Assembly: GCA_018417955.1 (NCBI GenBank) | Contig: JACTVC010000008.1 | Span: 806,001-870,000 of the forward strand | Direction of reading: 5' to 3' | Length of the DNA: 64,000 nucleotides | DNA from: Laccaria trichodermophora | Lineage: Eukaryota; Basidiomycota; Agaricomycetes; Agaricales; Hydnangiaceae | Shown here: in pieces, positions 11,075 to 24,976 of the stretch | Position numbering within the stretch: the first letter of the stretch is position 1 | Layout of the letters: each line of letters starts with the position of its first letter | Notes under the pieces: model-generated | What the model saw: only the letters and a program-made list of their open reading frames with translations | What the model was told of the DNA's origin: nothing | The model's database searches: none | Position numbers and translations under genes: made by a program

Positions 11075-13185
11075 AAAAAAAGATAATAAATGTTGGAGAG
11101 ATCCGCTCCAAGGGTTGTTGTGATCATGATTGCTCCGTTGTTTGTAATCGTCCTCGAGGCGTTCAACATAAACATCTGACTGGAGATCGTCGTTGATCAA
11201 ATTCAAATCGGTGGGTTTGCTCTTGAATACGATGCTCAAGTTCCGTCAATTGCAGCTCATGGAAAAACTTGAATATGTATGTGGTACTTAAGTAGCGCAT
11301 TGGAGGTAAGTCGATGTGGACGTACGTGCCTGGATATGCGATCGCCAGAAGTTAAAAACACGAGGCGCATACTTTACTTATACCTGATTCTGAATGGAAG
11401 TAAACTTGTATGTATGTATGGTGTGGGCGGTGTTGGAGGTCATTCATATCATATACGTGCATCAAATCAATGACAACCTTTCCTTGTACTTACTTACTTC
11501 AACGCGTGCAGGGAAGTCATAAATGGAATGCATAGATGGGGCAAGCCATAATTGAATGAATGAATGGTGTTCGCCGAAAGGTTCGTGTGCACAGGTCAGC
11601 GCTGGTGCTATTATTGAATGTTCTAATCGCGGACCAGTGGGTTTTGTTAAGAATTTTGAGCATGTACGACGTTGGATCCGTCGTCGGGATGTTCTTGGCT
11701 CCTGAGCGCCTCGGATAGATAGACAGACTGATTGTAACTTGGTACCTGCGTAGTGTTGCAACACTGATTAGAGGGGCAACGAGGAGAGATGATGTCGTCG
11801 ACGATATGATTGATCCCTACATACGTGCCTGATAGCCGTCTGGCATTTGAGATTCTGAAGAAAGACTTCAGAGAACTCCTTAATCTGTTATTTTGGGTCC
11901 AATGCTGCACAGTGCCAAGAGAGTCGCTCAATAGAGTCTCGGAGGCCCGGATAGATCACTATAAATTATGCTGGTGGTGGTATTGGAAATGGTGCATATC
12001 AGTTGATCGAATCGCGTTCATCTTGTAGTGCATACGTATGCATGAGCAAAAATTGTAGAATTGCTCCTTAGGAGAGATGCTGAGAGATGTCGATATGTAA
12101 AACCAGAAAGCGTTTAGTGCGGTTTTCGTCACTGGCATTCAGAATGTAGAAATGTACGTTGAGGAGTTTCGTCGAGGCCGAGGGTTCTGAGCTAGAAACT
12201 CTTACAATCTGCCGTACCACTTCGTCAGATTAAGGTAGATTGACGTCCAAGCGTCTAGCACGTACAGTTTATGAGAGCATGCGGCGAGCCGAGATGTACT
12301 GAATTGTGGGAGAACGGTTTTTGTGGGTTTATTTCCAATCGATTGTGGGGTAGGCTCCTAGGAGTGACGGCCACGAGCAACATCGCGACGTGCATACCGG
12401 TAAGATATGTAGAGGGGTCCGCTTTCCTAGGAGCATGTTTATTTCTGAGTTGAAGCTTACCTGAGCTAACGTGTCTAGGGATGCTGATGATGCCGTTATA
12501 CCGCGATCAAGCTGTAAATTTTGAGGAAATACTGACAAAGCCAAGTAATACGGAGACTCTCGCACAGGCTAAATCGGCCAGGAGAAGTAGTTTTAAAGTG
12601 ACAGCCGGAAGATGATGACAGCTGCCTGGTCGCGTCCCCCCTCGGAGCGACGAATGGAATACTTGGATGGACGGCTCAAGGGGGTAAGATCTTGAACTGC
12701 GATGACGTCTGCCCCAAAAAAAGGGACGCGCACAGTTCCGTTGGGTTAGGTAATGATGCAATCGGAGCCAAACAACCCGTTGCTTCCAGAAGGCGGGGTC
12801 AGGGTTCTGGAATGTCGGCGGCTAAATGCGGCTAGACGGGCTTGGCTGCTTTTTTTTTTTTTTGGCCAGGGTGGTTGAAAGTATTTTCAGTGGGAGAGCT
12901 GAAGACAGAGCAAGGATACCTAGAGAATAGCACTGTAGAGGATGGGATTTGGGTAGAGCGACTGCGCGGTTAGAGAGGGCGCGTCGGATGGATTATATGC
13001 GCAGGGCGGGAAAGGTACGAGAGAGGAATTTCGGAGAAGCAAACAGTTTGTTAAACTTAAACTTTGTTTGGTCGTGTATCCGGCCGGTGGGCGATTCTCA
13101 AAATGAATATATCCGACATCCCTTTGAACCTCCCATCGCCTTTACTTCTTCCTCCCACCCTCTTTGCCGCGACATCCTCCTCGTC
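11075..13185. other. Intergenic region, no supported gene
   Basis: Only short overlapping ORFs in all frames. A 15-base T run lies near 12,850. The last few hundred bases, including a C/T-rich stretch at about 13,130-13,180, are likely promoter and 5' leader of the gene that starts at 13,186. Confidence 0.5.
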
Positions 13186-15594
13186 ATGAACGTCCCCGAC
13201 AATGTCGACCGCAACAGCATTATCACCCTTGACGACATCCTCGACGACGTTCCACGCGACCACCGTTTACAAAACTGGATTTCAGAACAGTGTCGCTTTA
13301 CAGTAACAGAGCACTCGCCGTCGTTGTCCCACACCCAACACCACCAGTCAGACTCACTGTCAAGTATAGAGTCAACTATTCCCGCCATACGCGCCGACTC
13401 TCCTTTGCTGGGTTTTCCTTCCGCGTCCGAATGCGATGCCTCACATGATCCTCTGCACTTTCCGTCTCCCACATACGCGCGTGATCTTCCACAATTAGAG
13501 CCAGTAGTTGAAGTGGTCCAACATTTTCCGCATGAAACTGACGAAACGCGAATCGAAAACGTCGTAAAGACGCTTTCTCTGGACAAGGTATGAGTTGGCC
13601 GCACAAGGACGCGCATATACTGACCTTTCTCATGATAGCCTTTGCCTGCACCTCCATCACGCGTCGGTCTGCCTCCGTCTTTTACGCGATTGCCTTACCA
13701 GCCCAAACCTTTGGGACATTCTCCCAGTTCTTCGCAATCCTCGTCGATTCATTCACGTCATTCTCAGGTCCATTTGTCACAGGCACACACGCGCACCCCT
13801 TCAAATATGTCGCAATCCTCTATCTCGTCCACCAGATTGGCGACACAGCACGTTGCACGTCGTCCTTCTCTCGCACACCAACCTTCACTTCCTCTACTTG
13901 GAGAGACAGCTGTCCTTTCGACACTCCCCTTTCCAAACTCTATCGTCTCGCGGTCGCGTTCGCATTCAGCTGCGTCCCTATCTTCTCAACACGGCCCATC
14001 TGCCATTCAGTTCACGCAATCGTCTCCCCTGCCCGCATCAGCCGCTCCTACGCGCAGACAGTCATCCCAATCCAGATTTACTTCCATCTCGTCCACCATG
14101 TCATTCTCCTCTGCCCACCCCTCAGAGTCCAGTATCCGCAATGCTGTGTATTTCGACTCTCAAGAGGTCAAGTATCGTCTGGATTCACTGCTCGCCACCG
14201 CCACATCCGCTCCCACACTTGGGCACACCGAAGATGACGCACAAGAAATCGAGATTGGGCGGATGAACCCACATTTGTCCACTCTTTCGCGCTCGAACGG
14301 TGTGCCTCCCAACACGCCCACGACAGCGTATTACCAAACGCCATACGCCTCATCATCTCAGATCTATCTAGGAACGTCGTCCAGTAGCCAATCGTTGGAA
14401 ACATCTATTCTAGCTGATGCGGCTCCGATTCGACCTTCGGCGGCTCCGCCGCTGATCGTCGACTCTTCTTCTGATGAGTGCGCGGCCCACGGTGACATCT
14501 CAACGCCAGGCACTTCTCCAGCTATGTCATCCCTTGACAAGGATTACGGTCCCTATGGATATGAAGGCACATATTACGATGAGCTCGGCGTGCAAGAGCA
14601 TGATCTTGCACCTCCTACTTCCTCCAGGTGGTCGTTGACCTCTTCGACTCTCGACCTTTCTAGTCCAGAGGGCGCGAGGAGCAACAGAAAGAGCATCCTC
14701 GGAGGGAAGAGCAAGAGGGGACGTCTTGCGTCATTTATCTCCAGGCTTTCAGGCGTTCCTCCTTCGGGCTCTATAATTGGCACGTGGGAGCCAATGCCTC
14801 CCACACCTTCGAAGGAATACACGTCGATTACGCCGACTAACGGTTTTCATTTCGACGATGGCGTACCTCCAACACCCACAGACGATGATAACGATGACGG
14901 TCCCATGATCTGGGCGAGTGACGCCCGATCAAGGAAGGAGCGTTTGAGCATCAATACAACCCTTCTCGACCGTGACTTCAATTCTGACGGTAGGCTCCGC
15001 AGGATCAGCTTTTCTCATCCTTCCTCTCCGCACGTTTCACCCGTCTCTGCGAGGGACACTGTCAATGGTCGTCACCGTCTCAAGAGTATGTCTAGTTTGG
15101 GATCGTTGGCAGCCGTTGCAAAGAGTCAGAGATCAGGGTTTAGAGGGCTCGCCGCTCGCATGGGATTGGCGCCCCCGATGCCCACACCACTCGAAGCTGG
15201 TGGGGCTGGTTGGGGTAAACCAAACAAGAAGAGAAAATTGGTGATTAGCGGTCTGAACGAGACGGATGCGGCAGGCTATGAGGCGGTTAGGTCCTGGTGT
15301 GAGGTGGGTAATCACAGGTCATCCTCCTCAAACGCGATACTAAATTTTTTTTAGGGCTTTGGTGAAGTGCGACACATGAAGCGGAAGCCGAATGGTTGCC
15401 TCCATGTAGATTTTAGAAAAGCAAGTGTGGCAGAGACGGTGAGTCCCTCTCCTCTAAACACCTGCGCCTACAATGCTTTTTGGATGAAGTGCTTACTCTG
15501 GTTCGTCTAGGTGTGTCGCCTGCAGGCTCAGGTGAATATCAAGGGCGCAGGAAGTGTTTCTCTTTCTTGGTATACCAAGAAGGGGATGCACTAG
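13186..15594 (+). CDS. Ser-rich protein with C-terminal RRM-like domain
   Basis: Exons 13,186-13,587, 13,639-15,303, 15,355-15,438 and 15,511-15,594 join in one frame to 744 residues. I chose ATG 13,186 (MNVPDNVDR) because it follows a pyrimidine-rich leader; the frame stays open upstream to about 12,949, but that part looks non-coding. Most of the protein is low-complexity, rich in Ser, Thr and Pro, with phospho-site-like SPS/TPT patches and a basic GGKSKRGRL segment. The last about 80 residues (from KRKLVISGLN near 665) look like an RNA-recognition fold: a beta strand KLVISGL, a helix with YEAVRSWCEGFGEV, then GCLHVDFRKASVAE and VSLSWYTKKG. The domain is split over three exons. The RRM call is by eye. 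A probable poly(A) signal, AATAAA, lies near 16,374. Confidence 0.8.
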
Positions 15595-18500
15595 GCTCCG
15601 GTCTCTCTCGCAACCTCAAAATTCATTTAAAATTGTCAATATCAACCTCATCAACATTGCATTGCCACACATTATCATCAGCATCATCAACCACTCGTTA
15701 TCTTATTCTTGACTTGTGCATATCCGTGCCACCTCGCTGTCCTCACGAACTCTTCTCGCTTTTCATTTTCCTTTCCAATGTCGCATACATAGACTTTTCC
15801 CTCCTCGGTTCGATCCTGTCCTTGTCCTGCATCCTCTCTCCCCGGAAACATTCACTCACGCTTTTATTGCCACCCAGCGCTCCGCAACACCAAACACCAA
15901 CTACACAAGTCTGTCATGTAACACCGCCGACATACACACACTCTTTGGACACAACCCACGCCCCTTATTGCATGCATACCGGAACTATCTCACCCCTGAC
16001 GCTCTTTGGACTCCTTTTAAGCCTAGCGACAAGCGCATTCACGATCCTTTATTTTTCCTTTTGTCATACGGCCCTTCACGCTGGCCCACCACACTCCCTC
16101 GCGGTCTCATCTCTGTTTTTCCCCCTTGGTTGGTTTGTTTGCGTGCCTTGTACCACCACCTCATGCGTGTACTCTCCTGGTGTATCTATATTCCCCTATT
16201 CGTCTTCACCGCTCGGCAATCTTTGCAGCGTCAATCAATCAGTGTTTCCTCATCGCATATCACCCGGATTCTCCTCCTCTTTATCTCTACCAACCACATC
16301 ATTGTTCATGATGTAGGATAGGACACCCCCCAAAATATTTATCGTGGGACTAGCTAGCTACCTAGAAGAAACAAAATAAAAACATTTCGTATAATCTTTG
16401 CACTATGCTACGTACGAGCAACGTATCTCGTTGAAATCTCGACCGAGACTACGCGATCGATTGGACAATTTGATTTACCAGGATCTAATCTCATCTGAGT
16501 TCCTTAGATATGATTCATGACATATCGTTTGTGTGGATCTACATACCAGGCTACTAATCGTATATAGATAGATAAAGTGATCGGATGATTTACCCATGAC
16601 TGTGCATACAAGTCTCCAAGTGATATCACTGATATGTACTTGGAGTGTACTGTCAAAGTCGCAGTGTCCGGTTCTAATCGCGTGCGTGTGCACGGCCCTG
16701 TGCAGTATTCTGGGACGTGAAAAGGTGTATGGAATTCCAACGCGGAGGGAAATATTGATAATCGCCTACGCGTAGACGCTTTCAGACGTTGACTGCGAAC
16801 GCACTCAATGACAACTAATCGCCTACTACATACGCGTAGCACGTTCCCGACGCAACCGAACCACCCATCCCGGCAAGACGGAAGCTCGGTTATGGCAAAA
16901 CGGAACCGCTAGCTGGGTTATGAGAAGACGGAAACTGGGTATGGCAAAATGCTACTACATCTGCCAAGTGGCAATGGAGACGATCAACGTCAACATCGCG
17001 GGCGTCACGGTATAAGCTGGGGTTGCGAGTTGCGAGCCTCGCGCAGTGATGGAACGATGATGCGCCATTGATGCGCCGGCGCCGGCGTACTTATACTTAT
17101 GGTGTTTACTTTCTTGCGCTTTAAGACCGAGTGTTGCCGGTTCCGAGAGTGTTGAATCGCCCTCAATTGCGGAATCAAGTTCTTGCATCAGTCCACATTG
17201 TCAAATACGCAGCAAGTGATTGAAAGATGCGCCGGCGTTTAATTGTGCTACGAGACCGACCGAGTATCCCGCGACTGACGGCTGAAGCTTGAAGGTTTGC
17301 TCATTGAGAAAAATCAAGTTCTTTTGATCCTCTTTACCTCCAAGGCATCAGATGAATATTGGGAGGGCTGGGCATGGTGGGTAGGAAATAGGAAATCATC
17401 GCGGATGGAGTGAAGTTCCGTTGATATTTTTTTTTCGGTGCTTCGCGTTCCATTCATGATCGTTTATGAGATGGCTAAATTTAAAAATAAACGGTCACGT
17501 TCATTTGTTGAAAACTTGCTAGAGTGTGAAAGGCAACTTCAATTCATGGTACTCGCCAGTAACCGAAAAAAAGGTCTTCAATGCAGAATGACCGGGACGT
17601 TCCTCCGTCGGAAGGCTTACTATAAAATCATCGAGAACTGCGGGGTATTCAACTTGACGTTATGTAAGATGTGCCCTGAGGTCATGAGAAGATGACAGAC
17701 CAGTAAGATTTCGGGCTGTTTAGAGGAATCATTACGAACCTTGCGAGAGAGTGCAATGTTGAAGGCTAGCTTGTTGGGAAGCCATAGCTTCGCAAAGACA
17801 CCGGCCACCCTAATTCGGAGGAGCGGCTAGTGATAAAGGCGCAATGAACGTACGTTGTTAAAGATTGAAATAACGCGTGTTACGACGCGAAGAGACTTGA
17901 GAAAAAACTCGCTGAAAAGGAAATTCCAAGTCAACACAAGTTCGATTCAGGACAAGCTAGAAGGTACTCGAGTTCCTTACATATGTAAATTCATCTTGAC
18001 AATTCATTTCGTTTGGGGCATGAATCACGGGGAATATCACCTCAATGGCCTTCAACTTGAGCTTCGTACGCCTTAGAATCTGAGGTAGCTAATCTTCTGG
18101 CAATAAGATTTGCATATCTTCGTCATGGTTCCAAACAGCATGATGGATGGTCCGGCGTGAGTGCATTCAGCTCTAATTAATTGTCTGCAAGCAAGGAAAG
18201 CGATACCGCTCTGTGAAAATTATGCCTCCAATAGGCCGTGCGAGGCCGTTCATTGAGCTGTGCCGTTCCCCGCGTTCCGTCCGTTGTTGGTCGTTGGTGG
18301 GTGAATGGTTTTACATGTTCAGGGACAAGTGTGCTTCGGAGCACTCGGCCTCCGTGCTGTGTGTTTATTGGCAGCGAACTACATGAACGTCAACAGTCGA
18401 TAGTCATATCAGATAGGTACCTGAACATGGCAGATGCACACACGGCGCGCAGCGCTTAGCCTGTGTCTGGACGATTGACTTTAGAGAAGGTGGAGAGGAA

Positions 18501-20258
18501 TTTGTGGTGTCGGAAAGAAACACATGGGCGACCGATCAAGATCGAAACTCCAGAGGCTATGAACAAAGTTGAGGGAAGCTTCAAGTTGGAACACGTTTAG
18601 GCCTTCGTGCATGACATCACACGGCAGGGGGATTGTTTTGGACTTGTTAAACATCGGCATTGCGTTGAACGCTTCAATCGGGTCAGGTCCGTTCACCCCG
18701 TAGAACAAAAGAGTGAACTTAATGAGCCATATTTCCCATGTTCAGGACTAGCTCAACTGGGAGCGAGATCTGGAGGTGTCGTCACTGGCAGTAAGAAGAA
18801 CTTTCTAAACATCTCATTCGAGATGAGAACTATCATTGCCTCTTGGATTCAGCTGCAGGGAGAGTTATTTGAAAGCGAGATTTGCTTACAATGTTTTCCA
18901 GAAGGAATTAGAGGCTTGGTATTCGGGTAAAATCGTCAGGGTCGAGGTTCAGAACAACTGGCGTCAGCTTCAACTTTCAATAAGAGCAAATAACCGTGTT
19001 GGTCGGACTTGCAAGTTCGCATCTTACTGCAGGTTTCAGTGAGTGGCGCAGGCTGAACGCCACCTTCAAGTGATATTTCAGCGTTGACACGGGGCGTAAA
19101 CGACGGTGCGAGTGTAACTTTGAAGGGGGATGGAGGTAAGCGCTTGTCAAAATTTGGTGCTGTTCTCAGATATTGATTTTCAACTGGTTACTGCAGATAT
19201 GATTCATGAAGGACGTCCGACGTGATGATACAATTGCCTAGCTCTTCGAGGATCAATTATCGTTGCATTTCTCCACGTACGACGGAAGGCCGTAAATAAT
19301 ATGCTTATTCATCTTCTCAAGGTTCTTCAACCATCGATGTGCAACCCTCAGACTGTTGTGGCGATTGCCATTAGATTGAGCTTATATCTGGTGCGTCTGC
19401 CCTCCGTTATCTAAGTAGAGTCATGCCCTTCGCCCTCAGCCTCAAACCCTTTGCCCTCTGACATCAACAGTCGGCCTTTGTACCCGAGTCGGCCGTACTG
19501 GGACAATATCACATCCTAGTAATTCATTTTCGTGACGGGGAAGTAAAACTCTGAAGTTCGTTCCATAGATAAAATTTAAAATTAGTGACTAGTTTGTGAT
19601 TTTTCACGTGTAGAGGAGGGCAAGTTTTACAGGAAACACTTGGAAACAGAATTGAGTTACCGCGAAGCTACAAGGTCCAAGTCTCCGAGGTAGATCTGAC
19701 GTAGTTTCCATTTTCTGCCAAATCATCTTTCCGGCTCACCATCATGTAGATTTCATGGCGAGGAGTCAGAAACTCATTCAAATGTCTTCATCTTGTGTTA
19801 TCAACTAAAACTATGTCTCCTTCCCGTTGTCCGCTTGGTCCGCTCTTCGCCGCCAACGGTCTCGCAGTGTGAAGGGCATTCCGATGACCCTCGCCCCACG
19901 TACGTGATTCTGACTTTTAGTGTCTACTAATCAAACGCATATATTCGGGTTCTGGAAACGTTATACCCAGTTTTGAAGCTCGTGTTTCCTGACGAGCCAG
20001 CGGAATGGCACTAACTAAGTATCTGGCACTGGGCTGACTGATGCCGAATTCATCAGGTTGGAATCAACGAAACAGCAGAAAAGTCTAGAAAAGTTCGACA
20101 CAAGATGTATTCTGATTCCCGTGGTTAGATATAGTCGTACAAGTGAGTGGGGTATATATACATATCGAAAGGGCTACATAGATAAAATTCAGGTGAGTAG
20201 ATCCATATTCATCGCACATCAAAATCTTACAATCCGCTCCATCCTCCAGTTACAATAT
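15595..20258. other. Long intergenic region, no supported gene
   Basis: The first about 750 bp is C/T-rich and is probably the 3' UTR of the preceding gene. Beyond it are only short ORFs with no recognisable protein features. A degenerate short tandem repeat lies at 16,871-16,950 (listed separately). A GC-rich palindromic patch (gcgccggcgccggcg) sits near 17,074. Confidence 0.5.
16871..16950. repeat. Degenerate short tandem repeat
   Basis: Three imperfect units of roughly 30 bp, each built on 'AAGACGGAA' or 'AAAACGGAA' followed by a 'TGGGTTATG'-like stretch. Non-coding. Confidence 0.6.
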
Positions 20259-23200
20259 TCAGTCGAACAGAGGGCCGTTCGTCTTCGCCAAAAGTTCGTT
20301 GAGACACCTGACCACATTACCGGCTCCTTCCTTCACTTTCTCCTTATCCTCCTCCCTGACCTTTGGCAGAAGTTTCGTATTGAATCGGTCCGGATGCCAC
20401 CTCTTGATGTGATCCTTGACACGATCTTTGACTGTCTTCGATTTGTCTTTCTCGGGGTAATAAGGGGACTCGATGTATGCTCTGATCGCGGGGAGCGTTA
20501 TCTCTTCAGGCTCGGAGGGTTTCTTGATCATGGGCCACGGGAAATCGTTCCACACAGCGTCACTTGAAGGCAAACTGGCCCAGAGCTTCTCGTGGTTCTC
20601 AAACAGCCAAATCACTTCATCTCTGGTCAACTGTCTTCCGCCCGCCTTTGCTTGTCTCTCCGTCTCCAACCTCTCCTGTTCCTTCCGGAATTGCTCCTGT
20701 TGCTTCCGCGCTTGTTCCGCTTGTCGACGTTGCCAGTCTGCCTCGGACATGGGCGTAGGTGTGGGCTGGGGCGGGGTGCCAAAGGAAAACGTGCCTCCAG
20801 AACCAACAGAGCCGGCTCTTGGCTTGTTGTTGCCAGGAATAGGTGTTGCACGGTTCGGAATAGTGTTACTCGAGGCGGATGTATTCGAGGCAGTCGTCGC
20901 CTTGGTGGACGAGGACCAGTTTGAAGACGAGGTGCTCCAAGCCGAAGAACTACCATTGCTGGTCCGATCTCCAGCAGGTGTATTCACTGAACCGTTTCGC
21001 TGAGGCGGAGAGCGCGAGGTTGACGGAGAGGGAGAAGGAGCAGGCCAGATACCTTCTGCTCCAATACTGTCCTGTCTCTTGCGTTCTTCAGAACGGCGTT
21101 TGATTTCTTCCTCGCGTCTACGGAACTCCTCTTGTTGCTCATTTCTGATTCGATCCTCTTCCGCCTGACGTTCCCTAGTTATTCGATTGGCTTCTTCCCG
21201 TCTCTGGGCTTCTCTCCTCCTAGCGTCCTCCAGCTGAGCTTGGGCTTGCTCCCGTTGGAATTTTGCTTGTCGCTCCTCTTCCAACTGACGTAGCCGTTCT
21301 TTCCGCTCTGCTTCACGCGCCTTCGCAGCCTCTTCAGCTTGAACTCGCTCCTTCTCCTCGTTCTCTAACCGAACGCGTTCCTTCTCCTCCTCCTCAAGCC
21401 GAATACGCTCCTTTTCTTCGTTCTCCCGCTCCTCCTGTGCACGCATCTCCTCCTCGCGACGACTGTACTCTTCTTCGCGTCGAGAAAGTTCATTCTCGCG
21501 TTGCCGAAGTGCGTGCTCTCGCTGCCTCATTTCCGCTTCCCTCTTTTTCGCCAATGTGTTCATCTGATTGACCTTGGCCGCTTTCGCCTGAGCCTCCTCT
21601 TGCAACCTCTTGGCTATAGCCTCCTTCTCCAGCGCTTCTTTCTCCAGCCTCTCAGCCTCCGCCATCTTATCGCGAATTTGTTCCTCCAGTCGCTCCGCCT
21701 CCTCCTGCCTCTTCCTGCTCTCAGCCTCTAGAAGCTTCAACGCCGCCTCCGCCTTCCTCTTCTCTTCCGTTTGCTTCTTCTCCTCTTTCTTCTTATCTTT
21801 GAGTCGTTTGGCCTCCTCCTGGTCCGCCTTCCTCTTCTCGTCATCGATCTTCTTCTTCTCGTCCTCCATCTTCTTCTTCTCTTCCTCGACTTTCCTCTTC
21901 TCCTCTTCCACTTGTTTTCTTTCTTCTTCGAGTTTCTGTTTCTCTTCTTCCACCCGTTTCTGCTCCTCTGCTCTCCTTGTCTCTTCCTCTTCCTGCCTCT
22001 GCTTCTCCTCCTCGTCATCGTCTGTCTCATCTGTCTCGTCTTCCTCATCAGTCGTCTCGCGTTTCAGTTTTCCCGCCTCTAGTTCTAACTGCCTTCTTCT
22101 CTCCCTCTCTTCTAGCACCCTCTGTTTCTCTGCTTCCAGCCGTCTCAGCATCTCCTCTTCCTCCTCCTCTTGTGTTTTCCGGTCTTTCCGTCGAGAGGAA
22201 GAGGGCGCTCTCATAGGAGCATGGCTAACAAAGTTGTCTTTGGGAGGCCCTGGCTCATCTCCATAGTCCTCCTCTAGCTCATCATCATCATAAGGGCGAT
22301 GGCGACGGCTATATGAGGAATGTTCGTCGTGGTATCGAGCTGAATGAGGAGTTGAACGATAAGAGTCTCGGCGTCGAGGGAGGATGGGATCGGCCGAGTG
22401 CGGTGCGATAACTGGGCCGGGTATTGGAGGTAGCTGAGGTGGACGGAAGTTTGGGTCGTAACCACGTCGACCTTCGGGTATGCCTGCCCAATCTTTCCAG
22501 CTGGAAACCTCTTCACTAAGGGGAGGTGGCGCGTGATGCCGAGGAACGGTTATGGGCTTGGTGGTTGAGGGACCACCATGATGACTGCGAGCAGAGTAAT
22601 CTACAAAGGTAAAGGTCAGACTTAAGGTAGGAGGATATTTTTGTTTGGATTTACGAACCGTCATAGCGTCTATCTCTTTCAGTTTCATCCCACGGCGGCC
22701 TCGAAGAATACGAGCCCTGGCGAGCACGCATCGAACGGTGATCTGAGTCATCGGGGGTCCGATGCCGGTCCAATCTCTCGCGGTCATCGAAAGAATCGTT
22801 GTGCAGATATTCTCTTGATCCCGTTCTGGTGGCTGACGATGGCGGGGTAGGATATGAAGGGCGTGACGACGATAAAGAAGAGTATTGTCGCTCACGTTCT
22901 CTGTCCCTGCGTGCATCCTGATAGTCATCATTAGAGAATGAATGCTTGGGCGCGATGCGTCTCTCCCCAAAGCCAGCGGGATCTGGAGAAGAAGAACGAT
23001 GATGATGAGGATTATAATCACGGTATGGAGGAGAGGGTGAGTAATCCCTGTCTTCTCCGGCAGGTGGAAAGATATGTCCAATTGGCCGTGCTCCAGCAGA
23101 GGGATGGGGCGAATCCCTATCGTATGTTGCTGATCGTGGACCAGCTGATAGTGGAGAGGGTTGATCACGGTCAGCAAGGTATTGTGCTTTGGGTCGTTCA

Positions 23201-24531
23201 TAACGGTGATCATCATTGAAGGATGCCTTAGAGACGATAGGCCTAGCCGTGGATGATGGGGCAGGATATGGAATTGGCGAAGTTCTCCTGGTGGCCAGAC
23301 CTGCACGGTCGTCACGTTCACCAGGAGCAGGATACGAGCGACTATCACTGTGATGGAGGCCAGATTCCTTCCTTTCCAGCGGCGAAATCCAAGGCTTATC
23401 TGATTCTTTCATTGGTCCCTTCCCTCTGTCGTTACCGCCCTCGTGGATTGCGTCATCGTCAGGTTTTTCTGGAATTGGCTCGGTGGCTGGAGGCCGGATT
23501 CCAGTAGCTGAGCCAATAGATCGCATGCTGGCCGTGCTACCTCGACGACCCAGATTATAAGGTTTAGATGCCGCAGCATCCTCCTCTGGAGAGATAGAGG
23601 GTTTCCATATCGCAGGAATGGAATTTGGAGGTGAATGGGCGGTGTGGCGCTCAGATACGGAACGTTGGGAACGTTCGCGATCTGGCGTCCTGGTTGCTGA
23701 CAAGGGCGATGAGGGATCCCATTTATCAGCGGTGTTGGATTTCTCCAAAGTGGGTCTTCGAGGTCTTTTGAATAAGTCCTCAGACTCCTCACTGGCTTCT
23801 GGAGTCGCCCAAGTATCTGGTAAAGGGGGTCTTTCATGGAGAGCTCCATGACCTGCCGTTTTCCGAAGACTGTGAAAATGGTCCTCACGATCACGAGAGG
23901 AAGCACTGTGTGCGTCAGACCCACGGCGGGCAGCAACAGGCTGAGGGGGCACAGGGACAATAGGCCGTGCTACTCTTTCCCTATCCCGCTCTGCTTTAGC
24001 TGCTTTCTCCTGTTGCGCCGGCGGCTGAGGTAATGATGGTGGAGGATCATGGTTTGACATGGTCCTCGCACCAGGAAGCCGCGAACGTGGCAACTCCTCA
24101 ACCGGGCTCTCAGCTATCATACCCGATCCAGGCTGCGTACTTCCACCCCGTTTAATCCCGTCCATGATCGTCTGTTGCTCCTGCTTCAACGCTTCTGTCC
24201 AATGCGGGTTCATCGGAATACCCGATGCCCAGCGCCGCTCCTGGCGTTCGCGGTCAAGTTCAATCTGGAATTGCTCTGCAGCAAGTTGCCGAATGTTGTT
24301 CATGGCGGTTTTGTACTCCGCGGTCAGACGCTCGCGGTCTTCTGCGCTGACGGGAGCTTCACGGAGCTGGTTGTCGCGGCTGTCCTTGGCCTCCTTGACC
24401 ATGGACGCCAGGTTTTCCTCGATTTTGTTCCTCAGCCTGCTCTTCCATTCCTCATCTGGTTCAACATCGGCGTCATCAGGCATTGCGGGAGTCACTGGCG
24501 TAGATGGGACCTGAACAGAAGAAGGCGGCAT
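20259..24531 (-). CDS. Giant coiled-coil protein with C-terminal J-like domain
   Basis: Two exons, complement of 22,659-24,531 and 20,259-22,600, join as RRYD|DYSARSHH through a 58-bp intron (donor gttcgt) to 1,404 residues. The start is the ATG at 24,531 (MPPSSVQVPSTPV). Residues 1-770 are mostly disordered, with many Arg, Ser, Pro and Asp dipeptides. About 770-1,165 is an extreme Glu/Lys/Arg coiled coil (EEEKRKVEEEKKKMEDEKKK type repeats). A Ser/Thr/Asn-rich linker follows, then a C-terminal region of about 100 residues containing DEVIWLFENHEKLWASLPSS and VKDHIKRWHPDRFNTKLLPK. The last resembles the RWHPDKF motif of J-like helices in NF-kappa-B-inhibitor-like proteins. The role is unknown; a scaffold is plausible. 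Confidence 0.85.
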
Positions 24532-24976
24532 AGAAGTTCTCAAGCGATGGGGTGCTGATTGAAGGCAATGGTAGTGTGCGGTTGGGACAATCGTATGTTT
24601 TCCCTCGGAATGTCAATGGGGAGATGAAGAGAAGTTAGGTCAGCAGACAGAGATTGAGGCTTTGGAGAACGTAGTAGCGAGGTCGCATGCAAGCCCCTCT
24701 CTTCTCCGTAATCAGAATTCGGTCTGTGCACGCACCGGGAAAGCCCTGAAAAACCGCCTCATGTTCAGTACACGCGTTTTACATCTCTCAAGCAAAAAAA
24801 ATATGGGAGCTCACGAAGTTCGGGCTGGCCAGATTATTTGCCTGCTGTCGACGCCGGGGTCGTCGACGCTGTTCAAGATGGGCCTGACGGTCGCAAGCAA
24901 CGCGTATCGGGTGTTGTGCGTTGTTGAACGAGGCCGCCCCAGATTCTGATATCTCGGATCTTTCAAGCCGGTCCCT
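24532..24976. other. Intergenic, promoter side of the coiled-coil gene
   Basis: Upstream region of the minus-strand gene that starts at 24,531. No distinct regulatory motif could be assigned. Confidence 0.5.

Noticed and set aside
13595..14266. 223-codon and 215-codon ORFs overlapping the RRM-like gene
   Set aside because: Alternative frames of the Ser/Pro-rich exon; the spliced frame is longer and joins four exons.
15716..16321. 201-codon plus-strand ORF after the RRM-like gene
   Set aside because: C/T-rich 3' UTR-like sequence with overlapping open frames and no protein features.
21610..22266. 218-codon Ser-rich plus-strand ORF and neighbouring Leu-rich ORFs
   Set aside because: Antisense shadows of the Glu/Lys-rich coiled-coil coding sequence on the minus strand.
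24541..24543. Start of the coiled-coil gene at 24,543
   Set aside because: The codon there is TTG; the first ATG in frame is at 24,531.
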